This document shows, piece by piece, positions 1 through 13,982 of a DNA stretch of 64,000 nucleotides (the stretch's first letter is position 1; every line of letters starts with the position of its first letter). A model generated the notes under the pieces. That model saw nothing but the letters and a program-made list of their open reading frames with translations. It searched no databases and was not told the origin of the DNA. The stretch is from Rotaria sordida. Lineage: Eukaryota; Rotifera; Eurotatoria; Philodinida; Philodinidae. Made by a program: the position numbers and the translations under genes. The stretch is from positions 62,001 to 126,000 of the forward strand of contig CAJNOL010000339.1 of the NCBI GenBank assembly GCA_905250125.1. The letters are read 5' to 3'.

Positions 1-119
1 GTCTGTCATGATGTATGAGAGTACAAAGTTCTACCCTATATACCACAACGCTCATTTTAGATCGTGTTTCACAAAATAATAAAAATACTAAGTTAAAATT
101 TAAATAAAATTCTACATAC

Positions 120-3100
120 AATGCACTAATACCATCTTCGGCATCTTTAGCGGCCAATACTTCAGCAAAACCTTGTACTTTAGCTTGAGTCAAACCAGAT
201 TTTAATAACTAAAATCATTAATAGCAAAAAAAAACAATTTATATCTGTAGGTTTATTGAAAAGAACATAATGCCTTAAAATATGAGTATAAAGATAATAA
301 ATTATCTTTAGATGAATATCTTAATTCACGTAAAATTTTAAATTGATATATGAGATTTAATTATTCAAATCTACCTAAAAGGAATTACAGAATTAATCTA
401 TACTTAATTCGAACAATCGATATCAAGCATAAAATCCCTATTTTAAGTTTTTCTTAGTTCATTTTAATTATTAATATAAAATTGATTCTATTAATATAGA
501 TACTAACTTCCTGATAAATATAATATAATTGTAACACTTTTCGAAATTTTTTTTGTCAATCTATGAATAATTAATATTCATTTCATTAATGATGATATAC
601 TTATATAATATCTCATAGAAACTTTGAAGTAATTTTCTATATATATATTCTGATAGTTCAAACAGTGCTCTATAATTCTATAACATTTCACTATTCTTCA
701 GTTAGTATGATGATATTAGAATTTTGATCAAAGGTGTTCATCTGTAATTTAAATTAATAAGGAAAACTTTCGTTTCTATATCTAAGTTCGTGCTACACTA
801 AAATTTTGTGTTTAGCGACCACGCTCTACTCCTCATAATAGTTAAAAGATTTTATATATGGTTTCTTGAAGGACGAGACAAGGCTAAAAACGACAAACGA
901 TCGACTGGATCTGTAATTCAGATCACTTTGCATCTATAATTTCTCAATCATAATATAAAGATCATCCTTATCAAGGCAATAGATCTGTTCGATCTTTTCC
1001 GATGTTGTTCAGTTACAAATTCTCTTCAATTATGCTTTGTCTTCAATATCGTTTCGACCTTCACGAAGTCATGCATTTCATATATTTGAAAGCTTTCCTA
1101 ATCCATCTAAACCAGAGGCAAACATCTCTGATCGGAATTCTACTATTATCATGCTTATATGGAGAGAGAGAATTTCTTCGAGCCTTCCGCAAGGTATTAT
1201 AATGCCACTGTCACTACTTTTAGTATGCCCTAAATACATATTAATTATTTAAGAAAAAAAAATCCTTTTCAAATAATACTTACTGCACGAATTGGTGCAA
1301 TATGTTGGCATCTATCAATATAATCACCTTCTAAAACACTTGCTGCAACAACAAAACCTCTTCCTATTATAAAATAATAGATAAATCATATTTATATATA
1401 ATATTTCTATATACCAGCTTTAAGTTGATAAAGAAAATTGAATATTTTCGAATGGCGTAGAATATATGTTTCATTTTCATCATTTCTATCAACACTAATA
1501 AATGCAAGTAATTGAGGTCTCCAATTTTTTGTATGTGGTGGTGCTTCATCAACACGATATAATGCATAACGAGCTGCTGACATTGATAAACCACGTATAC
1601 CATCTCCCCATTCTTTTTCCGCTCTAAATATTAATATGAAAAACTTTCAAATGACTTTATTATTATACCCTTTATATTCAATAAATTTATATATGATTAT
1701 TGCAATCAACATAGCAATAAGAGCAAAATACCATGAAGCAATAAACATAATTGAGACACAAAGAAATACACCTATACTTGAAAGAATCCTAAAGAAAAAT
1801 AAATAGTATAGTAATGATTTTTTTTTGATTTTACCAATGATAAAAACGAAAACGTGGTCGCCAACTAGGTGCTCCTAGAATAGTTTGTAATGCACAAGCT
1901 AAATTAACAAATCCATAACATAATAAAAAAAACCTAAAATAATATACAAAAATATTTGTTTAGATTTTTATTCGATTTATAATCTTCTTTTTTCTTTCTT
2001 TCTTATTTACATTGATAAAAGTGCTGTAAGTTTATCGACATCAGCAATTAAAATTCCACATTCACAAATAGTTAATGTAAGAAAAAGTGCTGGCACTGGT
2101 TCACCTCGCCAAGATTTTGCAAATGGTCGAAGTATTGGTATTAAATCATCTTTAGCTACAGCTTGTAAAAGTCTTGGTGCACCTTTTCATCAAAAAAAAA
2201 CAAAAAAAACAAAATTAAATTTTCATTAAAAATTTTTACCTGTTAATGTTTGTAAACCAGCTCCAACAGTTGAACAAAATGCTCCAATTGTTATAACCCA
2301 TTTATTTGGCCATGCTAAAACTGACACAACTAATTGTTTATTAATACTATCACCAAATTTATCTCTTAATAATGAACTATGTGTACATGCTGCCAAAAAA
2401 ATTACATTTGATAAATCTAGAAAAATAATTATAAATTAAAGAAAAATATAAAATGTATTAATCAGTAGCGAATTTTGGGAAAGAACACTAGTAGACAATC
2501 GTTTCTCTTCCTATCCATCTATTTTTCAAAATTCTAGATTGGCCACTGATGAACTGAAAGTTTTCACATAAAATATTTCTTCATTTTTCAACTAATTAAG
2601 ATGTTCAGTAGAATCTATTCAATATTGGTTTTAAATCGAAATTTTGTGCTCTTTCTGAATCTATATTCGGAGTTTTCTTTTTTTATTAGACTTATATTAT
2701 AGAAGTTATGAGCGGACGTGAAAATAAAATTTGGACGAAGACTAGAGCTCGTCGGGTCTGAAATTTTCGGACTCGACAGAGACAGATTCATAAACAGAGA
2801 ATGCAACTAATGATGTTCACTATTGCATATGTTCTACGAGTCATAACATGACGGACGAGATCGAGCTCTACAGAGTGCGTTTGGAACTGAGATTCTGGAA
2901 GTCGTTCGCCAGAAATGATTAGTACGTTTTTTGTGAGAATAAAAATCAAGGAATTGCAAAACATGATTCATTCATAATCTAGATTTGGAAAGGAAAATAA
3001 ATTCTAATTCTGATTTGATAATTTAAAATTCTTGCTAACATTCTAAATCGATTGAAAAATGAACGAACATTTTATCTGAAAACTTTCGATCCGTCATCTA

Positions 3101-5518
3101 TTATTAATAAAAATATTCATACAAACAAATGATGTTGTTAATATAGCAGCAATAGTTCCACGTGGAATACTTCGACTTGGATCACGTAAATCTCCACTAC
3201 GATTTGAACCAGCCATAATACCTAATAGAATATTTATTAGTTTTATATTTCAAAAGAAATAATCTTTTGTTTTTTTTTACCGGTAACTGATGGAAAATAA
3301 ATACCAACAAGTATTAAAAATGTTGTTAATTCTTGTGCAACAACTTCAAATGTTGGATCACCTTTTATGTCACGTTCAATTTCACCTTCAGCACGATAAT
3401 GTGAAAAAAGATTTTCTATAAAACTAAATTCTTTATTCTGTATTTAATAAAAAAAAAAACAAGAACGAAATAAACGTACCGGATAATTGCCACTGTTTTA
3501 ATCCGGGTACACCTTGTGCAACTCGAACATCATTTATACGATCATTTGGTGAACATAATGTATTTGTTGATTTATTACATATAGATGCGTAAAGTGGACA
3601 TAATACAGTTTCATTACCTTCTGTACACCATTTATCTGGCTTACAATAACGACCTACATCATTATTTAATACATTGGATTTTATTAAATGACTTGGATTT
3701 GAACCAACAAGACAAATACTTTGAAAGAAGAAAAGAAAAACAAAGAGAAGAAATTGATATTTTATTTTGTAAAAAAAGAAGTAATTCAATTTACAGTAAA
3801 TCCGGTGGGCTAAATGAACTTTTTATAACACCAGCATATATAGACAATATAGATATAACAACAGCAAATAATGATAATGGAGCAATTCTTGTTACAAATC
3901 GAATACCAATTAAAACGCATGTTCCAATAATTAAAAGAAGTATAGTACCATATATACGATAATGATTAAATGCTACTATTGGTTTTTCAACATCATCACC
4001 AAAAAGACGACATTTTTCTGGACACATATATTTCTTTGAAAACAAAAAAATACAACTTTAGAAAAAAAAATCTATTGATTAAATTTTGACATACGACAAC
4101 GATTTCAACAGCTCCAACAATATACATTGAAGCAGCAAATGTATTACCAAGATAAAATAATATACCAACGGCACCACCAAATTCAGGTCCAAGTGAACGA
4201 GATATCATAAAATAAGCTCCACCAGCTGGTACTATACCATTTGTAGCAATAGCTGCCATTGAAATAGCTGTTAGAAGAGTCTGAATAGAAAATTAAAAGA
4301 ATTTACAAAAAAAAGAAACAATAACTCCTATAAAAAGAATTTCATACACAAGAACTACAAATAACAACAATTAAAAGTGTTTGAAGTGCACCAGCAATAC
4401 CAATTAACCAAAAAAGACGAATAAATACAATAACACCTAAAAAAAGAAAAATAATATCAAATGAACTTTATAAATTTAAAAAATATATATTACCGAATAT
4501 ATTTTGAACGCACGGAAGGTAAACACCAAATATTGTACCAAGATTTGCTGATTTCTAGGATAATAGAATTTTATATTTGCTTTTTCTTTGTTCTTTTTTA
4601 CTTCAAACAAACCTGTTGAGTCCCTGTTGGTTTTTCAGCTTCTGCTGCATTTGGTACAATACCACCTCTATAATTATATAATTGATCAAGTACCGTTCGT
4701 GGTCGATGATCACGTTCCTTCAAATTTTGATTATGTTTTTTTTTTTTTCGTAATAAAAAACAAAATTTTTTTTTACATACTTCATAAATACTTTCATTTA
4801 ATTTAATAGAACATTGAGGTGTTTGTAATGGTAGTTTTTCATTTTCAGTTGTTGAATTTATATTATGAATTGCCTCTTAAAATAATTCTTCGTTTTTTTT
4901 TCACATACATATATATTAAATATTTTTAATTTACCATTTTCATTTGTATCCGTTACTTCAGATGATTTAATAATAACAAACCGCCCACTTTTTTCAGTAG
5001 ATGATACTGAACCTATGACAAAAAAAAAGTACATGAATTATAGGTTTTTTTTTTGTCTTTGAATAAGATCGTTGTCTGCTCACTCATTACGCCTAATCAC
5101 TCTGTATTATTTTACTTTAAACACTTCAAATGAAAACATTTTGATCCTTTTTTGCTACGTTTTTTTTTACGGTTATAAAAACTATTAAAGAGCAAATAAT
5201 TGAATATGACATTTCTTTCTCTTATTAGATCAAAAATAAAACATATACTTCAACAATACACACGAAAGAGCAATTAAGAATATATGGTAGAGTTCTTATC
5301 TTCATCCAACAATTATAGAAAAACGTTTTTTTTTTTTTTCTTGGATACAAACCATGTCGAGATGTAGATGATAAATCATCTTGATTTGTGCTATTTTGCT
5401 GCTCCGAAAAATTTTGATTATTATCATTAAATTTGACATGATAGGGTGATCGATTTGATGGATTAACTGTTTGTTCTTCTTGTTGTTGTTGTTCGTTTCC
5501 TTCATTCACTGTTGCCAT
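120..5518 (-). CDS. kcc: K-Cl cotransporter (SLC12A4-7 type), 3' part outside window
   Basis: Electroneutral K+/Cl- symporter of the plasma membrane. Eighteen exons join in frame for 812 residues: 5353-5518, 4935-5012, 4781-4875, 4613-4717, 4494-4554, 4348-4436, 4095-4280, 3795-4033, 3480-3718, 3281-3415, 3123-3221, 2240-2416, 2011-2182, 1835-1933, 1669-1788, 1415-1623, 1284-1363, 120-208. Family landmarks: [14 protein letters not shown] in the membrane core, [43 protein letters not shown], then the cytosolic region with [14 protein letters not shown]. The large Cys-containing loop with CPLYASICN marks the KCC rather than the NKCC branch. The N terminus is Gln/Asn/Ser-rich. Most introns are about 50-80 bp, but 209-1283 and 2417-3122 are long and repeat-bearing. 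Roughly the last third of the protein should lie left of base 1. The start at 5518 is the first ATG of the open exon. Confidence 0.93.
209..1283. other. Long intron of the K-Cl cotransporter
   Basis: This 1.07 kb intron separates the exon ending in HIAPIRA from the one starting [11 protein letters not shown] see no conserved coding sequence. Short open frames near 1002-1252 have no family resemblance and unlike codon use. It is about 15 times longer than most introns of the gene, so it probably grew by repeat insertion, although no intact element is visible. Confidence 0.6.
2417..3122. other. Long intron of the K-Cl cotransporter with a GC-richer palindromic patch
   Basis: A 706 bp intron in a gene whose introns are otherwise mostly 50-80 bp. 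It contains a GC-richer stretch at about 2740-2785, with GGGTCTGAAATTTTCGGACT, that resembles patches at 19640, 45605 and 49716. The ORF-like stretch at 2615-2806 has no recognisable protein. Confidence 0.6.
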
Positions 5519-8286
5519 AATTCTAAGTAAGACATAAATAATTTATTTATCCGAAGAAAAAGAAAAAGAAAATAAACAGGAAAGAATCTTATTTCCTATA
5601 CTATTTGCCCTTTTTTTTTTCTCTCTCTCTCTCTCACTCTCTTTTTCTTCATCCACCTGATTACCAAATAGCAAAAATGTATTGATTATAGAAGCTGTAG
5701 TAATCGTAGAAGATATATGAATAATAATGACAGCAGTATCGTTTCTTTAATGCTCCCTTATAATCTAGTTGGACTTGTTGCGTTCTTGAGATTTTTTTTC
5801 CTTCTTTACTCGTCGTTTGTCGTTCTGAAGTAATTCGTTGTTATTGCGGATGCTATGTTAATCTTGAATAGATTCTTAGTAATGGTTGAATCATAGAGAA
5901 ACATAAAACTATATAATGAAAGGCGAATACGAAAATAACTTGATTGTTTCCCATCTAAAATATAAGAGAGAAAAATAGAAAACATATCATTTATTTCACG
6001 TATTTCTATTATTTATTAATCTTTCAAGACATAAATATAACTAATAAGAATGTCGTATTCTTACTAATGACATACACGCAAAACAAAAAAAAAATAACAC
6101 CATCATAGAAGATGTCGTATACGAACTTGTTTTGCCTATAGCAATAAGCATGTGTTTTACAGAGCAATGTGAATAAATGCATTACTGACAATGGTAATTT
6201 TCAGTCTACACTCTAACGTTCAAAATCGTGTGTGTGTGGGTGTGTGTGTCTTTTTTCTTTTTACATCCGCATCGTTTCTCTCTTTTTTTTCTTTTGGATA
6301 TTACTATCTTGTTTCTGTGACATCTACACATGATGCGTTGCTTTTTTCTTTCTGATTTTCAAGAAGAATTGAGTTGCTATCATAAACAAAAAAAATAACA
6401 AATACATCCTTGACAACAATAAAACAAAGTTTGACATATTTCTTAATAGTGATCTATTTGAACGACAGACAAAAAAAAAATACCTGATTAAGAATTTATT
6501 GTTAAGTTTTTTTTTTCTCTTTCAATCTCTTAGTACAATTAGCTATTCATTCGTCTTTTGAGTACTGTTTGATAGAATTATATTTGTCTCGGGAAAAAAA
6601 CGATTCCATTCGGAAGAATATATATATATATAAACAAGCATCTTTCCGACTCAAACTCATCTTAAACATGATTAAATAAAATAATTGATTTTCCTATCAA
6701 ATTCTTTTCTTTTTTTTCTCATTTCTGGTTTCATGCCTCGTAAGAAAAATCTTTCGCTCGATGTGCTCAATAATACGACCAAGTGGAATTCTATACAAAA
6801 ATTAGTAGTTAATCATAAGATTAAAAAAAAAGAAAGAAAGAAAGGTTACTTCATTCTTCTAATTTTTATGTCACTAATACCTATTATCTATATATAGACG
6901 GTTAATTTCCGAAACCTTTCTTTCAAAATGTCTTTTGTTGCTATTTTTATTTTTGATTTATTGATCGTGTCATATACATCCGAATATACCTGTTTTTTTC
7001 CTTCATTTAGGTTTTTTTTCACTAGATTAATACATAAAAATAAAAACTAACAGAATATACATGATTGGTAGATTTTTTTTTATATGTATGTGGATGGTTA
7101 TCTATGCTCAAGTCACGATTGCATACGGCGATGGTAATAATTATCTTTTTTTATGAGTTCGTGCTACCTCAACAACAAAAACATCAAGAATAACAATAAA
7201 CAGAAGGGCATATTATATCTATGTACAAATATAATTGTCAAAATATATATATTGCTATTAAGTCGATCGAAGGGAGAAAGTCCAATACTCAGCATTATCT
7301 GTAAATATTAGTCTTTGTAAATACATGTGCGATAGTGTCGAGATCGCAACTCTAAACAATTGATTTTCTTGATTTCCTATGCAGGAAACAACTCAAAGGG
7401 TACTGTCAAATTAGTACTCGATTGCAATGCAACACAACAACCAAAAGACAAGAAAAAGAAAACTAATAAAAGCAATAGCATATTTCTTCTTACTCTTTCA
7501 AATATAAACTTCAATTATAGTCTGATAAAGAACAGCCTCATGTTCCTATTACCAGAGAATGTTGTTCGCACTTATTTTTTTTTTTTTTGGCTGTTCTCCT
7601 ATCTATTTTTACTCTAACTCTCTACATTGTTGTGTTTATGTTTGATAGTCTGAATACTATTAGTATATAAGCAAGATTATTATCTAAGAACATAAGGATC
7701 ATAGGCATTCTTCCTGTTTTTCATAGGCTAGTATGACATCGAATTAATCCTAAGGTCACATTTTATTAATCGGTATCATATAATTATATAGGTTTTTTTT
7801 CTTGGCCAATACATCATAATGAAAAAAAAAGATGTGCTAAAGCCAATCAATATTTATTTTAGCTTATATTCTAATTTAATAACAATGTTTTGCCTCAACA
7901 AAAGAAAAAAATATATTATATTGCAAAAGAAAATGATTTAGTAATATAAATGCATTGAAAACAGTACTACTATTTTGATTGTCTCTCTCTTTTCAATTAT
8001 TAATTTGATATAATCTTTCCTTTCTTTTTTTTTTTTTTGTTTGGTCTAAAAATAGTTTCTATTCATTAATGCTTCAAGAATTCATATCATATTACAAGAA
8101 ACTCAAACATTAATTAATGTATCTTGAATATAATTGATTTTTTCATAATAAAAAGAGGTCGCTTATGATCATATAAAACGAAGTCCATTGCTTAACGACC
8201 ATGTTTACCAATGTTTTTCACATGCTTATAACACAAAAAAAAACCACTTTACTCGACAACAGTATCAATTCTTTCATTGATCAAAC
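5519..8286. other. Divergent intergenic region
   Basis: This region lies between two genes transcribed away from each other (K-Cl cotransporter and EFHC), so both 5' regions lie here. It contains a CT microsatellite (about 5618-5643), a TG/GTGGG tract (about 6228-6250), an AT run (about 6617-6634) and many poly-A/T runs. I see no gene, RNA or intact mobile element. Confidence 0.6.
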
Positions 8287-11200
8287 ATGGCGTTACCATT
8301 TTTGCCTGGCAACACATTTGAACGAAAAGTAATTATCATTTTTTTTAATTCGAAAAAAGAAAATAATTAATTAAATATTCTTTTTCTTTTTATTTTCGTT
8401 AAGATTGGCAAAGATAAATTTCATTTAACACATCAATTTGATAAATACAATGGTGTAGGTATGTTAACAGGTAATAAATTGGGTGTTGGTGGTGTACCAT
8501 TAGCAGGTGAAGATCTTCGACCGAAAAATTCTGTTTATCCACGAGGTAAGAAGAAAAAAAAAGAAACGATAGATAAACTTAATGATTATGAAAATTTGTT
8601 TCTAGGTGAAGGACCTGATCGACCAGCTTGGCTTGCTTTTGATAAACAAGTTCTTTGTTTTGATGCTTATTTTCAAGAATCAATAACTGAACGTCCAGAA
8701 GAACAATATCGTATTCGAAAATGTCGAGTTTATTTTTATCCAGAAGATGACACAGTTCAAGGTCTACTAATACAATTATTTTATAATATGAGCATTATTT
8801 TTTTGTGTTTTTAGTTGTTGAACAACGTCAAAATAATGTTGGTTTCCCTCAGGGTACAATTCTTAAACGTCATCGTGTACCATTACCAGCACCAAATGAT
8901 GATCGATTTTATACATATGATCAATTTAATGTTGGAGCTGAAGTATCATTATATGGACGTGTATACAAATTAATTGATTGTGATCCATTTACACGAAATT
9001 TTTTAACAAAACTTGGTGTACGTGTACCACCAGGTATGACATAAGAGTATTGAATAATTTATTCAAAAAAAAAAAAAAAAATTTATGCTTAGGTTTTTCG
9101 GCACCGGAAGATCCATTTCTTAAACATCGTCAAGTAGTAAGTCATTTTCTTATTTGCGTCATAAAAAATGCTTAATTTAACTTAGTTTGATTGCTTTTTT
9201 ACTTGACTGCAGTTGTCTTCTAAAATGTTTTGGATAACTACCTAGATAATATACGTTCTTGACAGCAATAATCTCCTTACATTATCAATTTTTTTGTTGC
9301 ATAGCGTAAAAAACGAGGCAGTTCTCTACAAAGTAAGATAATCATCGAAAGCCTCGCAGCAGTATGTTTCAGAAGAAAAAAAAACCAAGGTCATGAAATA
9401 AACGAGTCTTTTACTAAACGTTTATTATTTAATAGAAACATCACAAAAAAAACTAATGATTAGAATATAATTTTCTTCAGAAATGTTTGGTCTTTCTTTT
9501 AGCATATATATATATATATCGGGAAAGAGCACAAAATTTTGATTCTAACTCAATATTTTAATTTTTTTTCCAAGAAATTTTCATACTACTCATTAATACG
9601 AGTTAATAATTACTATGAAATACATTGTATGTTTTGCTAAATTTCAAGCTTAGAATCATCATCAGCTGGATAGGATAAAATCAGGATCATTCAAAATTAT
9701 TTTATATAAATATCATAGTCTTTCTTTGACTTGATTTCTTTTTTAATACTTAAAATTATTTGATATTTTTCGATAATCTCTATTTTGTAATTTCAACAAA
9801 TATTCCATTAACTTTTATCTCAAAAATATTTTCAATTTATTAGGCTGAAGGTACTCAAAATCCACTTCGTCCATATGAAAGAATTGATACATTAAAACAA
9901 TTTATTAATCATGATACACATGTCTTACGTTTTTGGGGTGTTTGGGATGATACAGAAAGTTTATATGGTGATGCACGAAATTTTGTTATACATTATTTTC
10001 TTGCAGGTAACAAATGAAAAGAAGAAAAAACGACAGAACAAGATTTATATTGAAATTTGTTTTTTTTTTTTGTCGATTATCTATAGATGATACGATGGAA
10101 ATTCGTGAAGTTCTTCCACCAAATTCTGGTCGTGATGCACCACCAACATATCTTGCTCGAAATAAATTACCGAAAGATTTTAATGGATTACGTTTGCCGG
10201 GGGAAAATGCTCAACGTACAGTACTTAATGTATTTGGACAATTAAATAAACAACGTTGGATTCTTGATAATCTTAAAGTAAATAAAACAGGCACAAAAAA
10301 AAAGAAATAACAAAACAATTAATTTTGATTTTTAAATTCTATAGACAGGTGCTACTGATCAAAAGTATTATACTGATCAAGATTTAGCTATTGGCCAATT
10401 GATAAATGTCTATGGACGTAAAGTCTTATTAACTGATTGTGATGAATTTACAAAAAATTATTATCGTACAAAATATGGTGTACAAGATTTTACACCAATT
10501 AATTATAAAAAAGATAATGATTATAATCTATTAAGACAAAGTTATCCATGTAAGAATATATAGATTGAATAACAAAAAAAAAAAAGAAAAAACTTATATG
10601 TGATTTATGTATAGACACGGGCTTTGGTTCAGAAGAAGATTCATTAAATTCAACGAAAAAATTGCTTCCAGAACCAGTTAAAAAAGATTTTAATAAATTT
10701 ATGGGATTTGATCGGTAAGTAAATTGTTTCAGCATACTATCGAACGAGTGATAGATCTTAATGACTTATCCATGGCGAGGTTTGAATACAATGTCGAACA
10801 ACATAATCATTTAAATTGATTTTCATGTTCATCGTTGATTATAAAGTTTCAATTGAAATTTATTATTTATCTTTATTTCTTTTCAGTCAAGGCCTTGAAA
10901 GTAATGTTCTTCGTTTTATGGCTAAAATAATAACAAAAGATCCAATACAAGCTGAACGACATTTTATTATATCATATTTTCTTGCCGATGATACTATTAA
11001 TATTCATGAACCGCCAACAAGAAATTCTGGTAATAAAAAAACAAAAAATCTGAATATTAGCAATCGAATTTTTAATTTCCTTATTTTTATGTAGGTATTG
11101 ATGGTGGTAAATTTCTTGAACGTCAAAAAGTGAAAAGACCCAATCAACCACGATATCCACTTGAAATATCTGAATATTTTAATGGAACAGATTTTTATGT

Positions 11201-12123
11201 TGGAGCTCGAGTAATAATAAATGGTTTTGATTTTTATATATATGATGCTGATGAATATGCATTTAAATTAATGGAAAAAGAATCATATCTTTTTCCTGTT
11301 TCAAATCAACGATTAATTTTAGAAAAATTACGACAATTTTTAACAAATAATTCTGATAGTGTTGAACAATTTGAAAAACATGATCCTCAACATAAAGGTT
11401 ATTTTGGTTATGAAACATTTTATTATTTAATGAAAAATCTTGTTGGACATATTTTGGTTGATCATGAAATAATAACACTTGCACGATATTATGCACAGAA
11501 AAATTTTAAAGAACATGATATTTATTCAGTTGTTGCTATTGCTCAAGAACATTTAAGAAAACATAATTATGAACATTTATTACCATTAAAAGAAAATTTA
11601 ATTAAACGAGATCGAAAGTAAATTTTGATTTACTTGACTTTTCTTTTTTTTTTTTTTTTTACAAATTATTATCATTTAGTCGAAATGGTCGATTACCTGC
11701 TGAAGAAGTTCGTATTGCTATACGTTCTGTTCATGTTCCATTACCTGATTATCTTTTAAATACACTTATTAATCGGTGAATTTTATTGAACATTATAATT
11801 CAATATTTTTATTTTATTTTATTTTATTTTTTGATTATAGTATGACTCAAGAAGATGGTTGTATTGAATATAATGATGTACTTAGTGCCTTAAATTGGCG
11901 TGAATTACCTGTTTCAAAACCTACGCCAACAAGTGAACATGAACAAGATGATTTTACTTCGACACGTCATACAGATGATCCAACAATGTTAGATAAAACA
12001 ACACATGAACGTAAAAAATTTAATGTTGAATATACAACTATGCTTCAAGATCTTGGTTTAAATATGTCACATCCATTATCAACATTAGGTACATCAAGCA
12101 ATTGTGATGAATGTAAAAAATAA
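8287..12123 (+). CDS. EFHC: EFHC1/EFHC2-like DM10-domain ciliary protein
   Basis: Microtubule inner protein of ciliary doublets, the family of human EFHC1 (myoclonin) and EFHC2. Thirteen exons give 768 residues: 8287-8328, 8404-8545, 8606-8761, 8815-9033, 9093-9136, 9844-10006, 10087-10277, 10345-10549, 10615-10714, 10887-11029, 11095-11617, 11680-11775, 11841-12123. Three DM10 domains are recognisable by their conserved ends: first FDAYFQES to LIDCDPFTRNFLTKLG, second LRFWGVWDDTES to LLTDCDEFTKNYYRTKYG, third RFMAKIITKDPIQAER to FYIYDADEYAFKLME. A C-terminal helical/EF-hand-like region ends near CIEYNDVLSALNWRELP. The length is nearer EFHC2 than EFHC1, but I cannot separate the paralogues. 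An AATAAA lies at about 12224. The next gene on the same strand, MNS1, is also axonemal. Confidence 0.95.
9137..9843. other. Long intron of the EFHC-like gene
   Basis: A 707 bp intron, about ten times longer than the other introns of this gene. It is AT-rich with no coding sequence that I recognise and no clear terminal repeats. Confidence 0.6.
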
Positions 12124-13982
12124 TTACTATTGACAATAGAAGAATTATCAATACATATACTATAGGAACTCATAATATTTACTCATAATATGATTTTTCT
12201 TTTTCCAATTTTTATTTTCAACAAATAAATAAAAGAAGTGCTTCTGACACACAAAAAAAGAAATTATTAGAACAATAATTAAATTTTGATGTTTAGTAAA
12301 TCACTCCTCTAGAACGATCTATGTAAAAGACGTAGTAAAAGTTCTAGAATTTCTATTATGTCTAGACAATATCAGTTTTTCGAGCAAAGCTTTTCAGATA
12401 TTATGAAATTAGTTTTCGTCAAGTGCCGTCTGCATTATAAAAAAATGTTTTTCCACACGTTGAATAATCATGATGAAGAATACTCTTTAGAAATCATTTT
12501 CATTTTTCATCGACGACTGAGATCATAGTCACTATGTACTCTGTTATCGTCACTTTGTCTAGGAATAGGTGCTTGAACATCATTACAGATTAACAAATTC
12601 ATATGTCTTCTATTCGTAATGTGTAGATGTATTAGTCTTCTCTTCGATAGCAGAAGTGCTATTATTCTTTATGATATTGAGATTTTGGATGTATACGTAT
12701 GACATAAACTCTGATTGCAAGTATCCATCCGCTTTCCATCAGTTCACATGTATTAGAATTATGATTAAAACATCATCTGATCTCAACTATGCTGGCCCTC
12801 ATTCAAAAGCTTAATGTTGTAGCTATTTCTTGTTCGTATTTGGTTTGAAATTTCTTTAAAAACAACCGAGATATTGTCTTCTCATCAAAACTGTCTGTTC
12901 ATCTATTGAATGAATCTAATAAAAGATCATCATTTACAATATTCAAATCAAACGAAAATAAAAATTTGGAATAGAGAGTCTCATTAAGAGATATCAGATG
13001 CGGTTTGAATGCTTCGTAAAACTGTCTAATAAATAACAACTATGGATTGAAAGAAGAACTTTAGTCATTACTTCCATTATTTGATAATTACTTCAAAAAT
13101 AAACCAAAGTTTGAAATATAATAAGACTGTAGCTTCGAGTTGAACAAGAATAATTTAAGCGTCTGCTCACAAGTTGAAAAAGATCTGGTCTTGCCACTAA
13201 ATATTACTGTATATATTCGCAAGGCAGAAAAATCAAATGATTAAAAACAGGATATTGGTTATTGCCCACGTTTTGAAAGGCATTTCAAAGTTCTTTCTTT
13301 TTTAATCGAACCGATGATTAAACATGTTCAATTATTAAATTTTAATTTCAAAATAACACTTCACTCACTCTTCTAGTTTTTGGTCAAGTTTAATCGAGAT
13401 AAAATTCAAGTTGATGATTTTAAACTTCAGAAATAAACAGATTTTGCAGGAATTTGTCAGAAAAATGTGGGAGAATATCCATATCTCGAAATGAAACTTT
13501 GACGCAATATTCCGAATCAGGATGTCTTTGGAACTGTTCAGTCACGTTTTCGTCTGAAAAAGACAAAATGTTGGTGAAAAATCTCAATGTATTCCTATCT
13601 ATTTCTTGCCAGAACTGGTCGGTAAGCTTTCACTTGGAAACTTGTGAAGTGTCTTTGCAAGTTATCAATTCCGTTTGGATTCAGTTATAGAATACTTTAT
13701 ATAACTATCGACATCTATTGTTAAACTCTTAAGTCAAGTATAAAGCATAAAAATCAAGGTTATAAGTTATTCAATTGTTTTAATGAAGTTATCCTATAAT
13801 AAAACATTTTTTATTTACATATAAATATTGAATTCAGAGGTTAATACTTTAGAGTTCTTATAAAAAAATAGAGAGACATAATTGTTCAATTGTCTAGCCG
13901 AACACGTAATGAGATAAACAATGTGAAATTGAAACACTTTGTTTTTCTATTAATCTAAACATTTTAAAGGTTTTTCATAAAC
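12124..13982. other. Intergenic region between EFHC-like gene and MNS1
   Basis: It holds the 3' end of the EFHC-like gene (AATAAA at about 12224) and the upstream region of MNS1. An open frame at 13454-13690 does not look like the local genes in codon use and matches nothing I know, so I leave it as non-coding. I see no other structure. Confidence 0.55.

Noticed and set aside
1002..1252. Overlapping short ORFs
   Set aside because: They fall in a K-Cl cotransporter intron, with no family match and unlike codon use.
5610..5645. CT microsatellite, also TG tract near 6230 and pentanucleotide run near 56215
   Set aside because: Ordinary simple repeats with no reason to assign function.
13454..13690. 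78-residue ORF upstream of MNS1
   Set aside because: Codon choice differs from nearby genes, there is no start context or homologue, and it is probably chance or an old repeat.
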